Shown here piece after piece: positions 42,451 to 51,600 of a stretch of 64,000 bases of DNA. The position numbers and the translations under genes are program-made. The stretch is taken from positions 4,855,001 to 4,919,000 of the forward strand of contig NC_066332.1 of the NCBI RefSeq assembly GCF_022539315.1. The letters run 5' to 3'. The stretch's first letter is position 1. Every line of letters begins with the position of its first letter. The notes under the pieces were generated by a model. The model was not told the origin of the DNA. It saw only the letters and a list, made by a program, of their open reading frames with translations, and searched no databases. This stretch comes from Serinus canaria. Taxonomy: Eukaryota > Chordata > Aves > Passeriformes > Fringillidae.

Positions 42451-42465
42451 CCGCCAGGGGGCGCC
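42451..42465 (+). promoter_or_regulatory. CTCF-like binding motif
   Basis: CCGCCAGGGGGCGCC matches the CTCF core (CCASYAGRKGGCRSY) except for G at the third position. It sits between the PITPNA 3' flank and the INPP5K first exon, where an insulator would be plausible. Confidence 0.6.
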
Positions 42466-42629
42466 GTGGCGCGGCGCGTGCCCTCCCCCGTCACGCGCGC
42501 TGATGGGCGCGGAGCGCTGAGGGCGGCGCGGAGGCCGCGGCCGGGCCGGGCCGAGTGAGGGGAGAGCCGGGGGATCCGCCGGCCCCTTCCCCGTCCTTCG
42601 GGCAGCGCTTCCTAGCGAGAACCCCGGGC

Positions 42630-42664
42630 ATGGAGGCCGCGGGCCTTCCCACCAAGGAGTTGAG
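42630..42664 (+). CDS. INPP5K: INPP5K exon 1 (CpG-island first coding exon)
   Basis: It encodes [11 protein letters not shown] plus AG of an arginine codon before the GTGAGT donor. The phase matches the WNVG exon. Human INPP5K has a similarly short, poorly conserved N terminus. Confidence 0.8.
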
Positions 42665-45600
42665 GTGAGTGGTGGGCGCGGAGGGGTGCGAGGCGCGGGG
42701 CTGAGGGCGGCTCCGAAAAGTGGCCGCGAACGGTTACGTAAATGGGCGAGAATTAGCGAAACGTGTGTGTGTGTGTGTATGTGTGTGTGCTTATTAGCGC
42801 AGAATTACACAAATTGGCGGCGTTGCGTAGTCATATGAAATAGAGGAGAAAAGCTGATTTTCTGGTGTGGAAGGTCGGTACTGGAGTGGTTCAGGGAGGC
42901 TTGTGGGGCGTTTTGGGGTGCTCGGGACTTCCCGGAGCTCTGTTAATGTGTTATGAGGGCACGGGCATCTTCACTTCTGTCATGGACCGGCTGTCAAGAA
43001 CTTGTCAATTTCCCTGAGGAAGAACAAACTTGAGTAAACACTGAGCTTCCGCTTTAACGGTGTTTTTACAATGTGTCTTCTCTCTCTGTCGGTGTCTTGT
43101 CTGGGCTCGATTCCTTCCCTACAGAAACCTGCTTAGATGGGATTTGGGTAACAGCCTGTGAGAGGAAAATATAAACAGCCAAACTAACAAGCTGACGAGA
43201 GCTCAAATATCTTAAAAATCCTTTGAAGGCTTTATTATGAGCCCTGTGACCCTGAGAAATTCTCCGCTATTGAGTCATTTGAGGATTAGCAGCAGTGATG
43301 CTAAATAATGACTTTAGTAGGTTGCTTGTATTTAGGACAGTGTGTGTTTCTACTTCTGAGATTTGGGGTTTTGCCAGTGCTGTGGTCACTGGGCACCTTG
43401 AGGAATTGAATTTATGTCTGTAATGACTGATGGCTTCAACATTATTTCAGTTTTGTTTAATCAGGTAATTGTCTTACAAAATTAGTAACTGGAGAGTGTT
43501 CCCAAGTGCCATCTCCGGTGGCAAAATTAGATCTGCAGCCTGCCTACATTTTTTTTCCCTAGAAATTTGTTTTGGAGTAGGTTTTGTGTGACTTCAGAAT
43601 AGTCTTACAAAGATACACTATTAGTGAGGAAAATTATGTATCCTTTTAATCTAATGTGCAAGGTTGTTTTCCAGCTTTCCTGTATCCATTTCTGTATACG
43701 TCACCTTGAGCAGGCAGTTGATTGTGGCATAGAAACACAGTCTTAATAATGGGTGTATTGATGGGATTCACTAATTATCAGTGTTTATAACGTCATTATA
43801 GAACTCTAAGATTTATTATTTTTTAAGCCTGTCTGTCACATAACAAGACTGACAACAAAGTGAATCTGTTTTTAGAAGCTCTGGTACTGCAGTAACCATG
43901 TTGTAAAGAAAGAACAGTGCTGTGATGTGAATGTGGAGAGTCAGTGGCTTTGCTTGGTTCTGCTCAGAACTTTGAATGTTTGGGAGCTGGAGATTACATT
44001 TCTCCTTGCCTGCAGACAGGCACATGATCGATTCAAATCAACAATAAATTCTTTTAAACCCTGAGCTCGTCGAATTAACCACATTAAATCTATTATGAAA
44101 AAACAATTGACTGTGTGTGGTAGGACGTGATTGCAGCTTTTGTAACAGCCCAGCCACTGTGGTGGGAACGCCACAGGTTGTTTTTTTTCCAGCATTGCTG
44201 CACCTCCATTTGTCCTTTTGCCTTGGAAGCAATGCTGAATTCCACAAGAGCTGGAAAACCCTTATCAATCTCTTGACTTCAATGGGCCGGTCCTTCAGGG
44301 CATAGCTTGAACTGGGAGAGCAGATGGCATCGCTGAGCAGCGAGGATGCAGCTGAGCATTGCCAGGGGCTGTCCCTGGCCGAGGTGGAGAGCGGGCCCAG
44401 CCTGCGCAGCCGCTCCGCCAGCCTCAGCAGCACCGGCTCCAGCGGCCGCCTGCAGCTCCGGCACAGGGTGGCCCAGCTGATGGCCTGCGTGGAGGACATC
44501 AGCTCCGATGACGAGATCCACGAGGAAGTGTCTCGCACTCTGGATGAAGCTTTCCTCATCTGGGGGAAAAAGATGAAGGATAAGGGGCAAGAATTCAGGT
44601 TTTGCTCCCTCCAGTTGGTTGTTTTTGTGGTGGTGTAGGGGCTGGCAGATAGAACTTCTGTCACTTTTCATCAGCCAGAAATCTGGTTGATGAAAAGTTC
44701 GTAGAGTTGATTGCCTGTCCACATTTCAATTTTAGCATTGGTTTTGTGTGGTTTCTGTTTGTTTTTAGACTACATCTAGTTACCTGGAATGTGGGCACAG
44801 CTTCTCCCCCTCCTGATGTCACAAGTTTACTTCAGCTCAACTCGCTGGGCCCCCCCACGGACATGTACGTTATAGGGTGAGTGATATTAAAGAGCTCGCT
44901 TTGTGAGTTTATTGCAAAACTGCTGGGTCTCAGCATGGTGTGTGTTGGGAGGACTGTGTGATGTGAATCACTGCCTGGGAGATGGTCTAACACTACTGCT
45001 ACCAGAGGGTGAAGACTAACTTAGTCTCCTGTTAGTTAGACTAACTTACAACAGAGATGATTTAAAGCAGTTAGCTGCTGCTGTGTGGTGTCAGAATGCA
45101 GAATATATTTTTTCTAAACACTCAAAAAGTTTGGGCTGCTGGGTTTTTTTTTTTTGATAGCTTGTTCATTTTGATATGAAAGTTATTGGAAATTGAGCAT
45201 GTTTTAAGGGAATTAATGCAAGCTTGTTAGGCACAATCTGTCTCTGTGTTTTCCAAACTATGTTGAAATTCTGAAGTCCTGACAATCAGGTTTTTATAAC
45301 ACATCTTGAGTCTGGCATTGTCTTAAACTCTATCTTCAGGTGTATATAACCTCCTTTAATTTTGTTTTACTCAGTGTCAGATGTGTTAGATCTGTGTGTG
45401 AGTTAAACTGCTTGAATGAGAAACTGAACTGTAAGAATTTTCTGGGATCTGTGTTCTGCAAAGTTCCTATGAATTCTGTCCAAACCAAGTGGTGCAATGT
45501 GAGTAATTGTGATGTATTCAGCTTACAGGAGGTGAATTCAAAAATCACAAATTTTCTGACTGACTTGGCATTTGATGATCCATGGAGCATTTTTTTCATG

Positions 45601-48600
45601 ACTGTCTTGTCTCCCTTGGGATATATCAAGGTATTTATTTACACCACTCTTCAGTGTCACAGCACTGAAATAAGAGTCTAAAATTTTTTTCCTCAGGTTA
45701 TCCATAAAAGAGAAGTTGATGGTGTTTTTGCAGGTGTCTGTCACTTCCATAGGTACACATGTTAGAGGTGATTCTTCATCACACCTGTGTTTTCCTGTTT
45801 TTCATGTGATGTGAGATTATACTAAACAGCATATTTCTTGTGGCCACAATATCTTTATCTCTCTCTTGTTTGTAGAAAAATGTTTTGCTCTGTGCAATAT
45901 TGGGGAACTGTATTGTGATGCTTCTAATGTAGTCTTGCACTATAAATATTCCAAGCAATGGCAGTGATTGTCATTAAGATTGGTAAGGCACCTTTATCTT
46001 GTTTTTTTTTCTTTTTCCAGTTTGTTTGCAGGTGAAAGTAAATTGCACGTGTGTAAAACAGGATTTTAGTGGGTGTATATATTTACATGAGGACTTGATT
46101 TTTGGTTGAATACCTGTAACATTATATGGGAATTGAAATTATAAGATTTTGGGATAATATCAGGGACATAAGAGCAGTTAAAGTACTGGGTATTTTAATA
46201 ATGCCAACAATAAACGTCGGAAGATGTCCTGGATTTCTCTAGTAAAGAGAAATTAAAAGCCTTTTGTAGTGATTTTCTAAACCAAGCACTATTTCTGGCT
46301 GATTTTGCTGAGGTGATTTCATTATCTGCATGCTAATCAGACTCAGTAGTTGTGCTGTTCTTTTAATTGTAATTAAACAAAACAAAGGACCCATTGGGAA
46401 TTACAAAAAGGAAAAAACCCACATTGTTCACTCTGGCCTAAGTCATTGCTGATAAAAATTCAAAATCTGGCCGTGGGCTGACATTCAGGCCCTGTATACA
46501 CACAGTTAAAAGAATTCCTGCTGGTATGCCTGGCTGATTTTGAATTCTAATTTAGAACAGAGGCAGTTTGGAGCACACTAATGAATGGATGCTGCCACCT
46601 AATGGCTTTCAGCAGGACTCGATTAGCTCCAGTAATAAGGGGGAGCTGTCAGGCCAGGTCAAAATCAAACCAGGCAGCAAGGAAAGGTTATCCCAGGACT
46701 TAGCCAGGAATTTGGCTGAGCAGGAGAGGAGCACTTACCCCTTGGCTGACCCGTTCTGAGGTTGGGTGTGGAGGGAGAGGTGTCATCCTTGGGACATTCT
46801 GTCCCCTCAGTAGCAGGGTCTGTTTTCAGAGTGTTCAATTGGTCACAGTCCATTCTTCCACCATCCACAGGATCCTGTTCCCTCTGTGCAAGGGCTTTGC
46901 TTGATTTGGCTCTAAGGGCTGGTGGGACTGGTGCTGGTTCCAGCAGGGGAGGGGTTAGTGCCTTGTTGTGCTCAGGTCCTGTGGATCTTGAGAAACCTCT
47001 GAGGACTGCCCACAGCAGAGTGAAATAAAGCAAATAAATAATAAAGGGACTGGAAGATCTTGGTGCCTCATGAATGTCACTATGGAAAGGAGAATGCTGA
47101 CTACTAAAATATTTATGCATCATTAGTAATTGCAGTCCATTGTTTCAGTATTTTGTGGGGTATTTTGTTGGGTTCAAGGACAATGAAAACATTAAAATAT
47201 ATTCTGAAATAATTTTGTAGATAGGGAGACAAAGGAGGAATTCTGTTTTAAATTTTGGGTTGAATTTTTTGTGCTTCTCCAGCAGTTGTATAGTCAGTTT
47301 TATTCTATTGTAGTCTTTTTTAAATTAATCCAGCATAAAATTGAACTACAGTTAATGTATTTCAATGCCTGTATTTTAAACTGAATTATAATCATTAAAG
47401 CACAATGAATTTTGTGTCTCATGCCAGGGTCATTGTAAAGTCCATAAATGTTCAATGAAGGACATCTTTATTAGACAGTTTCCACACACACAAACCAAAA
47501 AAACCCGAAACCACAAAAACCCCGTGTCTTATGTGCTCTCTAAGAGTTTGGTAAATCAGTTTTTACAGGCACTGCAAGGCAGGAGGTTCTGCTGTTTGCA
47601 GCTCATTGTTTTTGCAGATGCCTGGAATGACTGCTGTGCTTTTGAGGGCATTTAGAATATTTAATGACCTGCTCAAGGGTTCTTCAGTTTGAAAAAGCTG
47701 CTGCTGTTGGAGGACTTGTAGGTGTGAGTTATAAAGCTTTTAGGTGAAAAGTGAAGGATTTAGTCTTTCATCAACAGGAGTCTTAAAGGCAGAAACAAGA
47801 GGCTGGTGAGGCAGAAGAAAAGTCTTTTAAAGAGGTTTGGGCAGGTGCCTGTTTTGAGGTTGACTTCAGATTGAAATACAATGGTGGAACTGTGTTAATT
47901 AGCTGAGGAATTGATCAGATTTGTTCATAAGGAATATGTTTTTCACAACACTGAAATGAGTCTGCATTTACTGTGTCACAGTATTGAGGCCAGGCTTGGT
48001 GAAGGAGTTGCATGACTTCTGCTGTGGACTTCTTCACCTAAAAGCTCCTGTGAAGTAAAGCCAAGGACCTCCTGAAAATGACCATTCCTTCTTTTCTGTC
48101 TCCCAGCTCTCCTCAGTCCGCATGCAGGGGCTGCTGCTTCTGATCTTTGTGAAGCACGTGCACCTTCCCTTCATCCGGGACATCCACACCCAATACACCC
48201 GCACGGGCCTCTTTGGCTACTGGGTAAGGACTGCCTCTGGGCACTGCTGGTGCTCTGTGCCTCTCCATGGCTCCCTGCTGGGACAGAGAGGGTGTGGCTT
48301 CATTAAAAATTAATAACCTGACAAGCAGACTCATTGTTTGAACCTCATATGCGGCACAGAGCGTAATTTCAGATTTCAGCTTATTTGCTGATACGCAACA
48401 AGTTGTGTAGAAAGAGATTGTACTGATTTAAATCGTAATTGCAAGAATTGAAAGGTTATAGGTGGTGCTAGTTCCATTTGCAGGCACTGCCTGCAGTTTC
48501 AGGGAATTGTTCTTCATCTCCCGTGCCAGGGGAACAAAGGAGGAGTCAGCGTCCGCATGTCCCTCTTTGGGCACACGATCTGTTTCATGAACTGCCACTT

Positions 48601-51600
48601 GCCAGCTCACATCGAGAACACCGAGCAGCGACTGGATGACTTTGAGAAAATTCTGGAAATGCAGTTTGAGGGAGAGGATATTCCAAGTCCCTTGGATCAT
48701 GAGTGAGTTGTTCTCTCAGTTCTGTGTTATTTTTATCTATTATAGGGTGAACTCTTGCCCTGAAGAGTTTTGAGTTTGGATTTTTCATCCATTATTTTAT
48801 TTTAAATGTCTCTTCAGCCTTGACCCTGAACTCTGGGAGAAAAAGATAACCTGAAGGACAATTGTCTGTTTTACAAAACTCTTCTCTTCCAGTCTCTAAT
48901 TACATTCATTTGTTAGCATATAGACTGTACATGTCATGCAGGAAAGCTTTAGAAGCTAAAGCGTGTTTAAACCAAAAATCCTTTAGGTTGCTGTTAAGTG
49001 TTCAGAGATGTAAGACACAGGAGCAGTTAATATTCAGACAGTAATAAGCAAGCATCAAGAATGCAAGTGACTTAATTTACTGTTTCAATTACTTCAGTTT
49101 TTTGTTTAGCAGCAGGTTGTCCCTGTGTAAACTTATCTATAGCTACTTAATGTTTGTGTTAAAGCTGTTTGCATTAAGTAATAAAAGTGATTAGAGCACC
49201 AAATTAGTGTAATGGTTAACATTCTATCAAATTCTTTCCTTGAGTTAATAGATTCATATAAATCTTCTTGTTTGATGCATCTTGGTTTGCTTTTAAGGCT
49301 TCTCTTCTGGTTTGGAGACCTAAACTTCCGGATAGCAGATTATGGGATACACTTTGTCAGAGAATCAATCAATAACAAGCGTTTCAGTCTGCTCTGGGAA
49401 AAGGACCAGGTGGGTTGGCTCAGTCTCTTTGGGGGTTTGGTTTTGGTTCTAATGCACACAAACACAAAGTGGTAGTTAAATTATACCTTGAGCTTCTGAT
49501 TTCTGTTAACACAAACTCAGAGCAGTCACAAGGTGGAACCTGAGGTGGTCATAAGCCCCAGTTAATTGCAAACTTTTTCTGCTTTTGTGCAGTTTCTTAC
49601 TGGAGATTTCTTTGAACTTCATATCTTGTCAGTTGTTCCTCACCTTTGTCTCTCCTTCCAGTAATTCTTTTTAAGACAACGTAATTCTGGATGTTTTAGG
49701 TAGAATTGCCTCTAAACTTTTAGATGGATTGTGTCAAGAGTTCTGGCTATAACAAAGAGGCCTTTCTAAATTGACCTTTCCAGTGTTGTACTGACTTCAG
49801 TGTTGAATTCTTGGAAGATGCTTTCCTAGTCATCCTTTAAGATCTGATTTTTAAACATAATCTTTAAAAGCTACTTTTTATTTCTGCAGTTAAATATGGC
49901 AAAAAAGGAGGAAGCATTTCTGAAGGAATTCAAAGAGGGTCCTCTGCACTTTAAGCCCACCTACAAGTTTGACCTTGACTCAGAGGTCTATGACACAAGG
50001 TAAAATAAAATGAGTTTAGATGTGGAATATGAGAGTGAATGTGGTGCTTGGTTAAATATCCCTTCAGTAATCAGCAAACCTGAATTTCCTGAGTGTACTG
50101 GGTCTGTTGAGTTGTTCTGTTAGGCTTGGATTGATCAAATCTGAATAAATGAATATTTTTGGCTGAAGAAGCTGGGGTTTGCTGATTGTATGAGGGAAGT
50201 AATGAAACAACCCAGCTGCCTTTTTGGAAAGACCAGATTAACAAAATAAACGAGCACTTGTTTAAGCTGCTTCTGTTTTGTTCTTTCCTACTAAAAGTGC
50301 TCATTGGTTGTGAAAAAGGAGCAAAAGTATAATTGTCTGTCATTTTTGCTTCCTTCTCTGTGTAAGCATTTCATTTGATATGCTGGTATGTGAAAATTAA
50401 TGTATATTTGTCTTTATTGATTACTTTAAGTTGAAGATGGGGTATCTTAAATTTCCAAAGTTTTTCTGTGATATTAAAGTCTGTTTGTTAAGTATTAGTC
50501 TTATGTTTCCACAGAAGGATAAGTTCCTGTCCAACAGGGTTTTGTACTGATCTTTTTCTTTACTTCCAGAGAACAGAAGTCCCTATTTTGGTTTAAGTAA
50601 GAAGAGAACTTTCTCAATTTTGTAGTGATTTTAATATTTCAGAATCAAAACAAGGCTCCATCTGAGCTTTTGATTTGATTTTTGTGAAATATTTGAAAAT
50701 CAGATGACAGCTGATTTTCTTTAGGAATTTTCTTAACCTGTCTGAAAGCTGCAGTGTTATCTACTCTGCTGTTGCACTTAATATTGGAAGTTTATTTATG
50801 TGGACCCAAAGACATTTTGCTTCCTAATTTAATATAACGAGATGTAATGGGACCAGCAGTAAATCCATCTTAAAAAAAAAACTTAAAATAATCCAAACCT
50901 GGACATATTACAAATTACTCACAGCCTGGTTGTCTGTATTGGCTGATGAGAGAACAAAAAGTGTGGTTACACATTCTGTGTGCATCCTGCTGCTGCTCAA
51001 GCTACCAGAGACTTTGCTCCAATGGGGTGACCAGCAGGACCTCAAGGCAAGCACCCTGCAAAAGTTGTTTTTACTGAAGCCCAGAGAATTTTATTTTTGA
51101 TACTTCTTCAATGTGAATTCTGAGGGTTTGTTTCCCATCTAATATTCCGTTTTCTCTATACCAGGGAGTGTTTTACTTTAAGCTGTTCTTTTGGTATTTC
51201 CTGCACAGCAGAGCAGACATCTGGCATCTCCTAAAGGTTTCTGTCCGTTTATAGAATTACTGCAGTAAGTGGGATAAGGGCCCTTAGTCATTTCAAATCT
51301 TTCCACTTTATTAAAGGTAGGAAGGGGTAAAACAAAATTATATTGAATATTGAACTAAATGGCCTTGGTTTTGATATTTAAACTGACAGTTTTCCTTACA
51401 CATCCTGCTTTTAACTTTCATAATGCAATCCAGTCCATTCTAATTCCTCTTCCATAGGGTATGATCTTTTCTCCATTTCAATTTAAGTGATCCACCCATC
51501 CAGAGAATTGCTGTTAAGCCTTACCCCACTATACAGAGAACCACAGAGGGCTCATGTCTTCTGGTGTAATTGAGATGGTACAAAAGGAAACTCTGCATTG

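Larger units (their letters stand above)
42425..42740 (+). promoter_or_regulatory. INPP5K: CpG-island promoter of INPP5K
   Basis: CpG-dense sequence surrounds the first exon, including CGTCACGCGCGC and a GGGCCGGGCC tract. No TATA box is seen. A strong CTCF-like motif lies at its left edge (42451-42465). Confidence 0.75.

Noticed and set aside
46590..46612. CTCF-like GCCACCTAATGGC
   Set aside because: Two core positions (the AG after CCACC) do not match; too weak to call.
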